This document shows positions 8,069-17,348 of a DNA stretch of 49,858 nucleotides, piece by piece. The stretch spans positions 1 to 49,858 of the forward strand of contig JAQBPV010000529.1 of NCBI GenBank assembly GCA_028287345.1, in the 5' to 3' direction. This DNA is from Gemmatimonadota bacterium (GTDB lineage: Bacteria; Gemmatimonadota; Gemmatimonadetes; Gemmatimonadales; Gemmatimonadaceae). Below the pieces are notes generated by a model. That model did no database searches and was not told the DNA's origin. It saw only the letters and a program-made list of their open reading frames with translations. Each line of letters starts with the position of its first letter. The stretch's first letter is position 1. The position numbers were made by a program, and so were the translations under genes.

Positions 8069-11023
8069 GTGCGGGTCGCTGTGGGTGCCTTGGCGATCGC
8101 GCTCGTCGCGCACCCCGCCATGTCGCAGACCGGAATCCTCGTCGGCCGAGTGACGAACGCGCTGACGGGCGCGCCCGTCAGGACGGCGCAGGTGATCGTC
8201 ACTGGCACCGGAATCAGTGCGCCCGTGAACGCGAGCGGCGCGTTCCGTCTCACGAACGTCCCAGTCATCGCTCGCGAGTTGGTTGCGCGTAGCGTCGGCT
8301 ATCGGTCGGTGACGGTTCCACTTCAACTCCTGTCCAACCAAACCGCTACGGTGGACGTAATGTTGACCCCGGCGAGCGTGCAGCTCGATGCCGTCATCGT
8401 CACCGGCACGGTCGGCGACACGCGACGACGGGCGGTAGGGAACTCGGTCGGGGTCGTGAACGCGAGTGAGATCGTCGCCAACTCTGCCGTCTCGAATCTC
8501 ACGGAAGTGCTGCAAGCCAAGCTGCCTGGTCTCACGCTGTTTCCTCCGTCCGGAACCGTCGGAACCGCGGCCAGCTATCGGCTGCGCGGAGCGGGCTCGA
8601 TCTACGCCAGCAATAGCCCGACGATTTACGTGGACGGCGTGCGGATCAGCTCACGCGATCAGGGGAGTTATGACGCGTTCGGTCAGGTCGCCTCTGCCTT
8701 CGACGCGATCAATCCGGCCGATATCGAAACCATCGAAGTCATCAAGGGTCCCTCCGCAGCGACGCTGTATGGGGGCGAGGCCGCCGCGGGCGTGATACAG
8801 ATATTCACCAGGAAGGGCAGTGCAGGGCGACTCGTGTGGACGGCGCGCATCGATGCCGGGCGATCCGATTGGGATGCGGCGCTGCGGCCGATGAACTACG
8901 CCGTCGCCACGCCGGCACGCATCGCCGACCCGTCGACATGGCCTGGCTTCATCGGCACGTCCGTAGGCGACGTCGTGTCTTACCGGCCGATGACCGACGG
9001 CGGAGCCCTTCGCAACGGCTCGCTCAACAAGCTGTTTCTCTCGGCAAGCGGCGGTGGAGAGCGAAACACCTTCTACATCTCCGGCGGCAAATCCGGCGAG
9101 GAAGGTGTGCAGTTCAACAACTTCTCCAACCTCGAGTCGCTGCGTGGACGCTTCATCCTGGCGGCCAGCGACAAGCTGACGCTCAGCACCAGTCTCGCGG
9201 CGAGTCACAATCACGTTCGCCTGCCGCTGAACGACGGCGCGGGAATTTTGGGGCTGATCGCGAGCTCCTATCTCGCGGTGCCCGGCCGAAACTATCCGTA
9301 TCCTGGTACGCAGGGCTACGCGACGATGACGCCGGAGCTCGCGAACACATACGACAACCAGACGCGAGCCGACCGCTACATGCTCGGGGCGAGTGCCGAC
9401 TACGTCCCGGTGTCCTGGTTGCGAGGCAGCTTTCGGGTTGGAGTGGACGCGAACGTCGGACAAGCCGAGCTGTACTTCGCTCCCGATCCGCGAACGCCGT
9501 TCTTTCCGCGCACCAGCCTGAATCGCGACAACTCGAAGGGTTTCATCGCAGAGGGCCGGCCGTTGACCCAAGACGTCACGCTGAGCGCCGACGCGACGGC
9601 GACGCACCGAGTATCGGATACCTTCGTGTCGAATAGTTCGATCGGTGCGCAGTATCTCTCGGACGTGTTCCGCCGGACCGACGCGATCGGTGTGGACCTT
9701 GGAAGCGTCGGTCTACGGTCGGTATCGGCGGCTGCGGTCACGAGCGCCGCGGAATCGTCGTCAGAGCAGAAGTCACTCGGTCTCTACGCGCAACAACAAA
9801 TTGCGTACGCCGACCGGATGTTCGTCACCGTCGCAATGCGATTGGACAATAATTCCGCGTTTGGCTCCAAGCTGAAGCGTGTGCTGTACCCGAAGGCATC
9901 GGTGGCGTACGTAATCTCCGATGAATCATTCTTCACCGTGCCGGGAGTCAGCACGCTGCGCTTGCGCGGAGCGTGGGGCCAAGCGGGAAATTCACCTGGT
10001 CCCTTCGACGCGGCCCGCACCTACACGTCGTCCGTGGCCACGTTCGCCACCGGCAGTTCCTCCGCATTGCGATATGGCTCGGCCGGCAACCCGGACCTTC
10101 GGCCGGAACGCGGCAGCGAAATCGAGGTCGGCTTCGAGAGTACGCTTTTCGGCGACCGCCTCGCGGTGGATGCCAGCTTTTACGACAAGACGACTCGCGA
10201 CGCACTCATGCCCGTCGCGGTTCCGCCATCGAGCGGTTTCACCGGTGACCAGCTCACCAACCTTGGCACGATCTCGAACCGAGGCGTCGAGATATTGCTG
10301 CGTGGAGCTCCAGTGCGAAAAAGAGCAGTGATCGTCGACGTCTCCCTCGCGCTCTCCGCCAACCGCAATCGGCTCGTCTCGTTTGGTGACGCACGCGGGC
10401 CGATCATTTTCGGCTTCAACGCTCCGTCGCAGCGCTATCAGGAAGGCTATCCAGTCGGCGCGATGTGGGCGCAGCAGGTGCAACGCAACGCGGATGGCTC
10501 GCCGCTCATCAATGCCGGCCGGCCCGTGATCGACACGGCGAGCGTGTACGTTGGACCCACCGCTCCATCTCGTGAGATGTCGCTGTCCGGCGGGATCCAG
10601 CTGTTCGGACGCCTGCGATTCTCCGGGCTCGCCGACTACAAGGGAGGCAACTATCAGTTCAACGTGAACGATTGGCGGCGTGACCGTGCAGGCGTGTCGT
10701 GGGAGACGGTGAATCCTGCGGCGGACCCGAGCGCGGTGCTCGTGCGCCAGTTCGCGTCGCAAACACTGCTGCACATTCAGCCAGCGGACTTCATCAAGCT
10801 GCGCGACCTGGCGGTGACTTTCGATCTGCCCGCTCCTCTGCTGCACGGTGTCGCTCGAAGCGCCGCGCTCACGCTCGCCGGACACAATCTACGGATCTGG
10901 ACTCGTTACGCCGGCGCCGATCCGGAAGTGAACTACAGCGGTCCCGTACGGTTCAATCGCGACGACTCCTGGGTCGTGCCCCAAACGCGCCGATACTCGG
11001 CGACCGCCATCCTTGGTTTCTGA
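8069..11023 (+). CDS. SusC/RagA-like TonB-dependent outer-membrane receptor
   Basis: The 984-residue protein starts at a GTG two bases after the kinase stop. It has a signal peptide (ending near AMSQ, residue 20), a carboxypeptidase-regulatory-like beta domain (about 23-100, GRVTNALTGAPVRTAQV), a plug domain (about 110-250, with LQAKLPGLTL and SPTIYVDGVRI) and a large beta-barrel ending in TAILGF with a C-terminal Phe. This is the layout of SusC/RagA proteins, which import oligosaccharides or peptides with a SusD partner. The SusD-like gene follows three bases later. Close linkage to the sigma factor and kinase suggests they control its expression. Confidence 0.9.
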   Translation: MRVAVGALAIALVAHPAMSQTGILVGRVTNALTGAPVRTAQVIVTGTGISAPVNASGAFRLTNVPVIARELVARSVGYRSVTVPLQLLSNQTATVDVMLTPASVQLDAVIVTGTVGDTRRRAVGNSVGVVNASEIVANSAVSNLTEVLQAKLPGLTLFPPSGTVGTAASYRLRGAGSIYASNSPTIYVDGVRISSRDQGSYDAFGQVASAFDAINPADIETIEVIKGPSAATLYGGEAAAGVIQIFTRKGSAGRLVWTARIDAGRSDWDAALRPMNYAVATPARIADPSTWPGFIGTSVGDVVSYRPMTDGGALRNGSLNKLFLSASGGGERNTFYISGGKSGEEGVQFNNFSNLESLRGRFILAASDKLTLSTSLAASHNHVRLPLNDGAGILGLIASSYLAVPGRNYPYPGTQGYATMTPELANTYDNQTRADRYMLGASADYVPVSWLRGSFRVGVDANVGQAELYFAPDPRTPFFPRTSLNRDNSKGFIAEGRPLTQDVTLSADATATHRVSDTFVSNSSIGAQYLSDVFRRTDAIGVDLGSVGLRSVSAAAVTSAAESSSEQKSLGLYAQQQIAYADRMFVTVAMRLDNNSAFGSKLKRVLYPKASVAYVISDESFFTVPGVSTLRLRGAWGQAGNSPGPFDAARTYTSSVATFATGSSSALRYGSAGNPDLRPERGSEIEVGFESTLFGDRLAVDASFYDKTTRDALMPVAVPPSSGFTGDQLTNLGTISNRGVEILLRGAPVRKRAVIVDVSLALSANRNRLVSFGDARGPIIFGFNAPSQRYQEGYPVGAMWAQQVQRNADGSPLINAGRPVIDTASVYVGPTAPSREMSLSGGIQLFGRLRFSGLADYKGGNYQFNVNDWRRDRAGVSWETVNPAADPSAVLVRQFASQTLLHIQPADFIKLRDLAVTFDLPAPLLHGVARSAALTLAGHNLRIWTRYAGADPEVNYSGPVRFNRDDSWVVPQTRRYSATAILGF

Positions 11024-11026
11024 CGC

Positions 11027-12316
11027 ATGCGAACACTTCGGGCTCGAAATTCGAGCGCTTCCTCGCGGCGAAGAACGGGGATCGCCATTGCTCTCTTGCT
11101 CTGTCTCGCGGGTTGCGACGGTCTGCTGAACGTGAGCAACCCGGGGTCGCTGCAGGAAGAGCAACTCAAGGATCCGGCGCTGCAGCAACTCCTGATCAAT
11201 GGGGTTATCGGTGAGTTTCAATTTGCGTATGGAACCTATGCGCTCTGGTCCGGGGTGCTCGCCGATGAGGTGTACACGGATCACAACGACGTCTTCATCC
11301 GCGCCTTCTCGCGACACGAGTTCAACGATCTCAATGTCACGAACGAAGACGTCTACGCGAGCCTGCAGCGGGCGAGGCAATCGGCTGACGACGCGGCCGA
11401 TCGCCTGAAGGCGATGCTTGGCCCGAGCGCGAGCTCGAGTCTCGATGTCGCGCGCGCGCTCATCTACGGTGGGTACGCCTACGTTCTCCTGGGCGAAGGT
11501 TTCTGCGAAGCGCCAGTCAACCGAAGCGCGGCTCTGCCGTCGAGCGAGCTGCTTGCGCGCGCCATCGCGCGGTTTGACGAAGGAATCACTGTGGCTACGG
11601 CCGCGCGCAGCGGCGCCAGCGTGGCGGCCGCACAGGACCTCATCTACCTGGCGAGCGTCGGTGCGGCACGCGCGTCGCTCGAGGGAGGTAATCTCGCCAA
11701 GGCGCGCAGCTACGCGACCATCGTGCCGGATACCTACGAGCGCCTGGCCTACTACTCCGCCAACGCCGTCCGTGAGAACAACGCCGTGCAGCTGGGCGTG
11801 AAGACCAATGGGCCATTTCTTGGCTTGCAATCGGCCTTTCAGCATCTCGACGATCCACGAGTTCCCCAGCAGGCCACCCCGCGACAGGCGATCGGCGGCA
11901 CCGGGATCTTCCCGCCGCTGCGGCCGTCGATGTACAGCGGATGGAGCGCGACCATACCGGCAGATATCGACATCTCCACGCACATCCGATTCGCCAGCGG
12001 ACTCGAAGCTCGTTACGTCGGCGTGGAGGCCGACGGCCCCAACACCGCGATGCTGAGCTTCGTCAATGCGCGGCGAGCCGTCGGCAAGAAGGCTCCACTG
12101 GCCATCGGCGGATCGGCGCTTCTTGCGGAGCTGCGGGCGCAGCGCGCGCTCGACTTCTTTCTCACCGGCCAACGACTGGGCGATCTTCGCCGCTACGCGG
12201 CGGCAGGCACGGATCTCTTTCCGGCGGGAAAGTATCCGGTGCCTCCCGAGGCGTATGGCGCCATGCACTGCTTCATCGTCCCACGTAGCGAGAAGACGGG
12301 CAACGCCAATTTCTGA
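11027..12316 (+). CDS. SusD/RagB-like outer-membrane lipoprotein
   Basis: The 429-residue protein has a twin-arginine-rich start and a lipobox, LLCLAGC, with Cys30 as the lipidated residue. The mature protein begins with the DGLLNVSNPGSL region and is rich in alpha-helical, TPR-like segments, as in SusD/RagB proteins that cap the SusC barrel and bind substrate at the cell surface. It follows the SusC-like gene after three bases and is surely in the same operon. The C-terminal part carries ALDFFLTGQRLGDLRRY, a signature-like region of the RagB/SusD family in this phylum. Confidence 0.85.
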   Translation: MRTLRARNSSASSRRRTGIAIALLLCLAGCDGLLNVSNPGSLQEEQLKDPALQQLLINGVIGEFQFAYGTYALWSGVLADEVYTDHNDVFIRAFSRHEFNDLNVTNEDVYASLQRARQSADDAADRLKAMLGPSASSSLDVARALIYGGYAYVLLGEGFCEAPVNRSAALPSSELLARAIARFDEGITVATAARSGASVAAAQDLIYLASVGAARASLEGGNLAKARSYATIVPDTYERLAYYSANAVRENNAVQLGVKTNGPFLGLQSAFQHLDDPRVPQQATPRQAIGGTGIFPPLRPSMYSGWSATIPADIDISTHIRFASGLEARYVGVEADGPNTAMLSFVNARRAVGKKAPLAIGGSALLAELRAQRALDFFLTGQRLGDLRRYAAAGTDLFPAGKYPVPPEAYGAMHCFIVPRSEKTGNANF

Positions 12317-12408
12317 TTTGGCGTCTTTCGCGCCAAGCCTCCGCGTCTGCTCAGTGGCATCACGAGCTCGTGACTGTTCACTGGCACACGTTCAGGGAGG
12401 GTTGGCAT

Positions 12409-13725
12409 ATGCGTTCGCTCAACACGACAAGGCCTCGAGGCCCGCGCTGGTCCACAGTAATCCTCGCCGCGGCCACCGCCGCGCTCTTCGGCTGCTCCGA
12501 TCCCACGTCGCCCAATGCGACTGTCGACTCGCCGTCGGAGAAGGGAGCGTACAACGTGGGATACACGACGTTCTCCGCGACGATGAGCGGTGGGCGCGTG
12601 AGCCTCGTCCAAGTGTACTACCCTACGACGAGCGCACCTGATTGCGTGCAGAAGTATCAGGTCGAAACAGCCTCCGGCCCGTACCTGTTGACCTCACCAC
12701 TCTGCGCAGCCAAGAGTGCCACTGTGGCATCGGGCACGTTCCCGACTATCATCTACGATCACGGTGCGAGCCCGGCTGGAGCGGATTTCCAGCGCATCAA
12801 CCAGCTGCCACTCCATGAGCTCCTCGCCAGTCACGGCTTCATCGTCGTCGTCGCGCTGCATTCTGCCGACGCGGTGGCGCGAATTCGCGACCTTGGACTG
12901 CTCACGTCAGCGATATCGAGCCGAAACACGACCAGCGGCGACTTGCTAGCGGGGCACATCGATGACTCCAAAATTGGTGCATCCGGTCTCTCGGCGGGCG
13001 CTGCGTCGGCGTTCCACTTCGCTGCTGGTCGCGCGGATGCCGCCATCGCGCCCGATACCCGAATCAAGGCCCTGCTCGTATACGAGCCGCTCCGTGCCGC
13101 GGTCGCACTCTCCGATGCGGCGACCCTGTCAATCCCCTATCTCATCATGGCAGGCACGCAGTCTTCCGCAGGCGCCTTTGCACCGGATCTTTTTGCGGCA
13201 ACGACGAGAGCGACCACGCGAATCTATGTCAAGAACCCGGGCGCGCTTCATCAGAGCTACGTGACGGAGCTGTGCGAGATGATTCAGCAGACGAGAGAAG
13301 GAGCCCTTGCGGCTAATCAGAGCATTCCGGAACCGCTGCTCACCAATGCACCAACGAATGCGTATGCAACAACAGCATACGGGCAGTGGAACATCGGTGC
13401 GATGCAGCTGGCGTCGTTCGGCCAGGGCTTCGGCGGCGGGCGTAACATCTGTGACCGCGTGGGAGTCAAGTCTGTGCGCTCGCTCGACGCGAACGGTGAC
13501 GGGTTCACGGATTCTCCGCCATTCTACAGCGGCGTCTCGCCCAACATCGATCCGTCCACCGTGGGCCCAGCGCCGTCCGCGGCGGTCATGGTGCCGGCGG
13601 TCGAGCTCTATACGGTGGCGTTTTTCAAAACGTACCTCGCCGGCGATCGTAGATACGCCGAGTTCCTCACGCCGGCGTATGCGCAAGCACACGGATTGCC
13701 GGCAGTTGTCGACAGCAGGCCCTAA
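12409..13725 (+). CDS. Lipoprotein alpha/beta hydrolase (dienelactone-hydrolase/PAF-acetylhydrolase-like)
   Basis: The ATG at 12409 follows a strong GGGAGGG ribosome-binding site at 7 bases; an in-frame start at 12370 has none. The 438-residue protein has a lipobox ending at Cys29 (AALFGC). The alpha/beta hydrolase features are the YDHGASPAG oxyanion-like strand, the nucleophile elbow GLSAG with Ser195, and a later LIMAGTQSSAG segment carrying the likely acid; a His follows in GALHQSY. It would be a cell-envelope esterase or lipase. It lies 92 bases after the SusD-like gene and probably acts on the material that system takes up. Confidence 0.75.
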   Translation: MRSLNTTRPRGPRWSTVILAAATAALFGCSDPTSPNATVDSPSEKGAYNVGYTTFSATMSGGRVSLVQVYYPTTSAPDCVQKYQVETASGPYLLTSPLCAAKSATVASGTFPTIIYDHGASPAGADFQRINQLPLHELLASHGFIVVVALHSADAVARIRDLGLLTSAISSRNTTSGDLLAGHIDDSKIGASGLSAGAASAFHFAAGRADAAIAPDTRIKALLVYEPLRAAVALSDAATLSIPYLIMAGTQSSAGAFAPDLFAATTRATTRIYVKNPGALHQSYVTELCEMIQQTREGALAANQSIPEPLLTNAPTNAYATTAYGQWNIGAMQLASFGQGFGGGRNICDRVGVKSVRSLDANGDGFTDSPPFYSGVSPNIDPSTVGPAPSAAVMVPAVELYTVAFFKTYLAGDRRYAEFLTPAYAQAHGLPAVVDSRP

Positions 13726-14223
13726 TGAATTTGATGCGCTTTCTCGACTGATGTGAACGGAGGAGTGGAGGCGGCGAGTCGTCGCAGTTAGCGTAATGGT
13801 CGGTCTAGGCGGAGCAACGACCTGTTTTGTCTTTTTGCGTGCGAAACACGACTACGCCCGTGCACCGAATCAACGGCCCCCGGCATCGTCAACAGGGCGC
13901 GGTGGCCGTTTGTGCGATATCCACGACTGCGCCGTCAGCGAGCATCGACGCACATAGCACCCGCATCAAAGTCATGAAGCGACAGCGCGTGCTCCGGCTA
14001 CACACAGCGCCGTTCGCGTGCCCCAAGATTGACGCTCTCATAGACCCGCAGCGAGCCCCCTCTGCCGTAGTGGCGAGTTTGGCATCCCCGTAGATCGAGA
14101 CCGGAGCAGAACAATCTCTCCCTCGAACCTATCGACGATAAATTCCTGTGTTCGTCGCGCACTGTTGTCCTGCCTACATCGGGTGGCTATGTTTCACGTC
14201 TGACCGCTAGCAGGTTGAGCGGA
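13726..14223. other. Intergenic region before tRNA-Pro
   Basis: I see no convincing gene here. The longest forward frame (13827-14093, 88 codons) is rich in Arg, Ser, Thr and Ala, lacks a ribosome-binding site and has no recognisable pattern. The promoter of the tRNA gene must lie in the last hundred bases, but I cannot fix it confidently. Confidence 0.5.
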
Positions 14224-14297
14224 CGGGACGTAGCGCAGCCCGGTAGCGCACCTGAATGGGGTTCAGGGGGTCGCGGGTTCAAATCCCGCCGTCCCGA
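14224..14297 (+). tRNA. tRNA-Pro (anticodon GGG)
   Basis: The acceptor stem CGGGACG (14224-14230) pairs perfectly with CGTCCCG (14290-14296), followed by discriminator A at 14297. The anticodon stem CCTGA/TCAGG encloses the loop ATGGGGT, giving anticodon GGG, which reads proline CCC/CCU codons. The T-arm GCGGGTTCAAATCCCGC is canonical. CCA is not encoded. The 3' 42 bases are duplicated at the far end of the mobile element, so this gene is the integration target; the gene stays intact because the element carries the missing 3' part. Confidence 0.95.
14256..14297 (+). repeat. attL: 42-bp direct repeat within tRNA-Pro
   Basis: This stretch, from the anticodon loop to the discriminator base, is identical to 47118-47159. 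The bases on both sides differ (A against G on the left, T against C on the right), so 42 bp is the full identity block. It marks the crossover region of a tyrosine-recombinase element. Confidence 0.93.
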
Positions 14298-14311
14298 TGT
14301 GGTATAAGACT

Positions 14312-14346
14312 AAGGCCGACAGCCGGTTACACGGTTGTCGGCCTTT
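14312..14346 (+). terminator. Element-borne terminator behind tRNA-Pro
   Basis: Ten perfect pairs (14312-14321 with 14336-14345), extended inward by a G-T and three G-C pairs, form a hairpin with a six-base loop, followed by TTT. It lies 14 bases after the tRNA, inside the element, and probably replaces the host terminator that integration displaced to 47172. Confidence 0.75.
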
Positions 14347-14361
14347 GCCGCTTTCGAGTCC

Positions 14362-14380
14362 GTGCTACGTTGGTGCTACG
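14362..14380 (+). other. Putative integrase arm-type site, left
   Basis: Two direct copies of TGCTACG lie 11 bases apart (14363-14369 and 14374-14380). The same paired motif in the same orientation stands near the right end (46991-47008). Paired short repeats near both ends of an integrated element are the pattern of integrase arm sites. Confidence 0.55.
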
Positions 14381-14412
14381 CGGCTCGCCGAATACTCGGC
14401 GTTGGAGACGGA

Positions 14413-14769
14413 ATGACGCGCCATCGGCGAATTGACCGCCAACTCGCGCGAAAAGCCAAGATTATTGTCCGTCGGGGCATCGAAGTTATGTCGGATGCAC
14501 GCGTCAAGTGTTTCTGGACGCAGGTTGCCTCCGTCGGATCACGGTCAACGTTCTACGCTCTTGGTGATTTGCGACGCCCTCACGTTCCGAGCGTCTCGCA
14601 GCTGCGCGAGATGGCGGACCTTAGTGAGGCCGCCGCATTCCGGATGCTAACGAGCGTAAGAGAGCTACGCGACGTTGCAACGGAGATGGCGGAGGCAGAG
14701 CGTAACGTAACCGCATCAGCTGCAGGCAGGAGAAAGGCGGGGGTAAGTGTAGACGCTTCGGCCACATGA
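14413..14769 (+). CDS. Hypothetical protein, possible DNA-binding helix-turn-helix
   Basis: The ATG at 14413 follows GGAGA at a good distance; the frame opens earlier at 14335 but that part overlaps the terminator and arm sites. The 118-residue protein has a basic N-terminus (TRHRRIDRQLARKAKII) and a helical part, PSVSQLREMADLSEAAAFRM, that could be a helix-turn-helix, then a helical tail. No family is recognised. As the first gene inside attL it could be a late or excision-related gene. Confidence 0.45.
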   Translation: MTRHRRIDRQLARKAKIIVRRGIEVMSDARVKCFWTQVASVGSRSTFYALGDLRRPHVPSVSQLREMADLSEAAAFRMLTSVRELRDVATEMAEAERNVTASAAGRRKAGVSVDASAT

Positions 14770-14957
14770 CGCGCTGGTCGAGAGGAGCGATCATAAGAAC
14801 GGATCATCACAGTTCTTCTGAAACGCTGAGCAACGTCGTGAAGACGTGGAGTTCGTTAGATGGGGCAGTTCACAAAGCATGACTCGACGCGAGCAATCGC
14901 GCGCTCGAGCGGGACGAAAGGGCGTGGTCCTCGTGGTGTTCACGCGCGGATCGGCTG

Positions 14958-16034
14958 ATGGCGGCCGTCTTCACGCCGCAGACGACATCGTTTCCCGCCA
15001 GCCTGTATTTCGGGGTGGACTCGTCAGCGACCAACACCGCGCTCTACGCGGGTGGTGTGGTCCAGTACGTCGTCTTTGAGCCGGACAGCGCGGCGGTGGC
15101 GGCGATGGGGTGGACCGGTCAGCCGAGTCGCTTGATCGTGCAGTGTCAGGGCTCGGGGAGTGGCAATCTGACGGCACCTGTTGGAACGAATGAAGGCCAG
15201 CAGATGGGTGAGCAAATCGGGTTCAAGCTCGGCTACAACTACGCGACGGCCGCAAACGGGTCAGCAGCCACCCCGGATGCGAACTGGCCGACGTATGTGG
15301 TCTTCCCTCAGTTCTTCGCGACGTCCCCGACCGGCTCTGAGCCGAGTGCGGGCGCGCGCGCCAATCGCGGGAACTTCATGGTCCTCGAAGCGGTCGTGAA
15401 GGACATGTGCAGCAAGTACAACATCGACCGGACGCGCATGTACCTGAGCGGGTTCTCGGGCGGCGCAGGGACGGTCCTCGAATACACCTACGCGCGGTCG
15501 CGCTGGCCGCAGCATTTCACGCTCGACTTCGCCGCGCAGATCGTCATGGCTGGCACGGTCAACGGCTCGGGTTCCGCCTACCGGCAGGACCTGCCCGAGA
15601 TGCAGCAAGGCGAGAACAGCACCACCCAGACGGTGCCGCGCATCCTCGCGAAGATGGCGCGGACCAAGTTGCCGACCTACTGGTTCAACTCGCAGTCGGA
15701 TGGCGCGACGACGGTGGCCATCTATGGCCCGACGTTCACGATGCTGAACCAGTGGGAGCCGTCCGACTACGGGATCCCCGTTCCTGCCGGCTTCTCGACG
15801 GGCAATTTCTACAAGAATGGGCAGTGGAGTCAGCGCGTTGAGTACACGACTGCAGGCGGCGTCGCACCTGATCATCCCGGGGTGTGGAATCTCGCGTTGG
15901 GCAACAACGCCGCCGGCGGTGCGATGGACCGGGCAGCGCCGCTCTTCACGTGGCTGTTCAGCAAGCAATTCCGTGCTGGCCGCCCGTCGCATTACTCGCG
16001 CCTCGCACGGATCACGGGCCGCGGCCTGTTATGA
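14958..16034 (+). CDS. Alpha/beta hydrolase fold protein (esterase/depolymerase-like)
   Basis: The 358-residue protein carries a nucleophile elbow GFSGGAG with Ser167 in the context RMYLSGFSGGAGTVLEYTY, preceded by the strand RLIVQCQGSGSG. Together with the C-terminal PDHPGVWNL, which may give the catalytic His, this resembles PHB-depolymerase or feruloyl-esterase-like hydrolases. No signal peptide is seen. It is the first gene of a rightward run leading to the giant virion-like protein and the terminase, so it may be a particle-associated hydrolase acting on a surface or storage polymer; cargo enzyme is the alternative. The start has no clear ribosome-binding site, and a stop lies upstream in frame at 14880. 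Confidence 0.65.
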   Translation: MAAVFTPQTTSFPASLYFGVDSSATNTALYAGGVVQYVVFEPDSAAVAAMGWTGQPSRLIVQCQGSGSGNLTAPVGTNEGQQMGEQIGFKLGYNYATAANGSAATPDANWPTYVVFPQFFATSPTGSEPSAGARANRGNFMVLEAVVKDMCSKYNIDRTRMYLSGFSGGAGTVLEYTYARSRWPQHFTLDFAAQIVMAGTVNGSGSAYRQDLPEMQQGENSTTQTVPRILAKMARTKLPTYWFNSQSDGATTVAIYGPTFTMLNQWEPSDYGIPVPAGFSTGNFYKNGQWSQRVEYTTAGGVAPDHPGVWNLALGNNAAGGAMDRAAPLFTWLFSKQFRAGRPSHYSRLARITGRGLL

Positions 16035-16228
16035 ATGGCGTTCCTTGGCGCGTCGAGTGGCGCGGATACGTCATCGAATGGCAAGAAGGCGGTGTGATCT
16101 CACTTGCGAACTTTGTCGCCGATGTCTGGGTGGCGCGGGTGCGAATCCTGTGGGGATCGGTCGTGATTTTCTCGTGGCGTTGCATCGGATGGCTCTACGG
16201 CATCGACTGGCGCGATAGCGCGCCCTAA
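16031..16228 (+). CDS. Small protein translationally coupled to the hydrolase
   Basis: The ATG overlaps the hydrolase stop as ATGA, a sign of coupled translation. The 65-residue product is rich in Trp, Val and Ile (for example VARVRILWGSVVIFSWRCIG), so it may be membrane-associated. I do not recognise it. Its place between the hydrolase and the internal-protein gene suggests a role in the same particle or cargo module. Confidence 0.6.
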   Translation: MNGVPWRVEWRGYVIEWQEGGVISLANFVADVWVARVRILWGSVVIFSWRCIGWLYGIDWRDSAP

Positions 16229-16238
16229 GGAGCAGCAC

Positions 16239-17348
16239 ATGGGTTTCCTGAGCGGGCTTGGGAAGTACGTGGGACCTGGCCTCACCGCTGCGACCACAGT
16301 CGCGGGCGCCTACAACGACGCCACCGCAGCGGCGAAGCGCAATGAGCTTACCGCACAGCTTCGTGAGCGCGACACGAAGGAGCAGCTTCGTCAGCAGCAC
16401 GTGCGAGAAGCCATCTTCGCGCGGAAGGAGGGATACGTACCCACCGCTGAGCGAGGGCTCGACGAGCGAACCGTGCTCGGCGGCGAGGCGATCAATGGAA
16501 TAGTGGGCGCCGCCACCGCAGGCATGCCGGGATCAGGCATCATGTCGGTCGGACATCCCGATGCGAAAGAGCCTCGTTACGGTGAGGACGTCGGCGGTTA
16601 CAGCTACGACAAGGAGTCATCGCCGGCGCAGAAGGATGCTGCAGAAGTCGGCGGCGTCCGAGCGCTCATCGCGCAACGCATCGCCCAATCAAAGCGCGCT
16701 CAGGCGATGATCCCGTCGATCGCAATGCGCCAGAAGCTTATCGATGCGGGGAACGATCCCGATGACGTCGACGCAGCGATCGCGACCGGTGATCCCGCCG
16801 CTGTGCGCGGGCTCCTCCGTCCAGCACGTGATCCGATTGCGGACTTCAGAGCGAAGCACGACTACTCCGTCACACACCCGTTGCCATCACGGACGTCGAG
16901 CGCCAACAGCGAGACGCCCCAGCATCGGGATGCGCGTCAGAACGCGACTGCAGTCCGTCAACAGCTCAGTGCCACGCACGAGGCGTTGTCGTCGGCGCAG
17001 CGCACCGTCCCGAAACAGCCCGCGTTCTTCTCCTCGCCCGCGGATTCCTCTGATTTCGTACATCGGCGCACCTCAGCACAGAAGCACGTCGCCGAGTTGC
17101 GCCAGCGCTCGGACTCGCTCACCAGCGTGCTCGATCGCGAGACCGCACGCATGCAGGGCGGAAGCGTGCCAGACAGCGCACCCGCCGGCGAGAACGCAGA
17201 CGCGCATGCGCTGAACGCTGAACTGGAGTCGAACCAGCAACGGTACGAGCGATTGCTGCGCGCAGGTGCAGATACTAGCGAAGCCAAAGAAGCGCTCGCG
17301 AAGACCAATCAATTGACGCGGCAGAAGTACGCTCGGCGCACTCAGTGA
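16239..17348 (+). CDS. Virion-internal-like coiled protein
   Basis: The start is preceded by AAGGAG. The 369-residue protein begins with a Gly/Ala-rich segment (LGKYVGPGLTAATTVAGAY) followed by charged helices rich in Ala, Gln, Arg and Glu, with predicted coiled coils near residues 40-65 and 225-350. A small hydrophobic N-terminus before long helical tails is the habit of internal or ejection proteins of short-tailed phages, placed just before the large internal protein. The call is by context and composition only. The next gene starts at its stop codon. Confidence 0.55.
   Translation: MGFLSGLGKYVGPGLTAATTVAGAYNDATAAAKRNELTAQLRERDTKEQLRQQHVREAIFARKEGYVPTAERGLDERTVLGGEAINGIVGAATAGMPGSGIMSVGHPDAKEPRYGEDVGGYSYDKESSPAQKDAAEVGGVRALIAQRIAQSKRAQAMIPSIAMRQKLIDAGNDPDDVDAAIATGDPAAVRGLLRPARDPIADFRAKHDYSVTHPLPSRTSSANSETPQHRDARQNATAVRQQLSATHEALSSAQRTVPKQPAFFSSPADSSDFVHRRTSAQKHVAELRQRSDSLTSVLDRETARMQGGSVPDSAPAGENADAHALNAELESNQQRYERLLRAGADTSEAKEALAKTNQLTRQKYARRTQ

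Noticed and set aside
9992-12268. Long leftward frames across SusC and SusD genes
   Set aside because: High-GC shadows without motifs; the SusC and SusD readings have complete domain patterns.
13827-14093. 88-codon frame before the tRNA
   Set aside because: No ribosome-binding site, shadow-like composition, no recognisable pattern.
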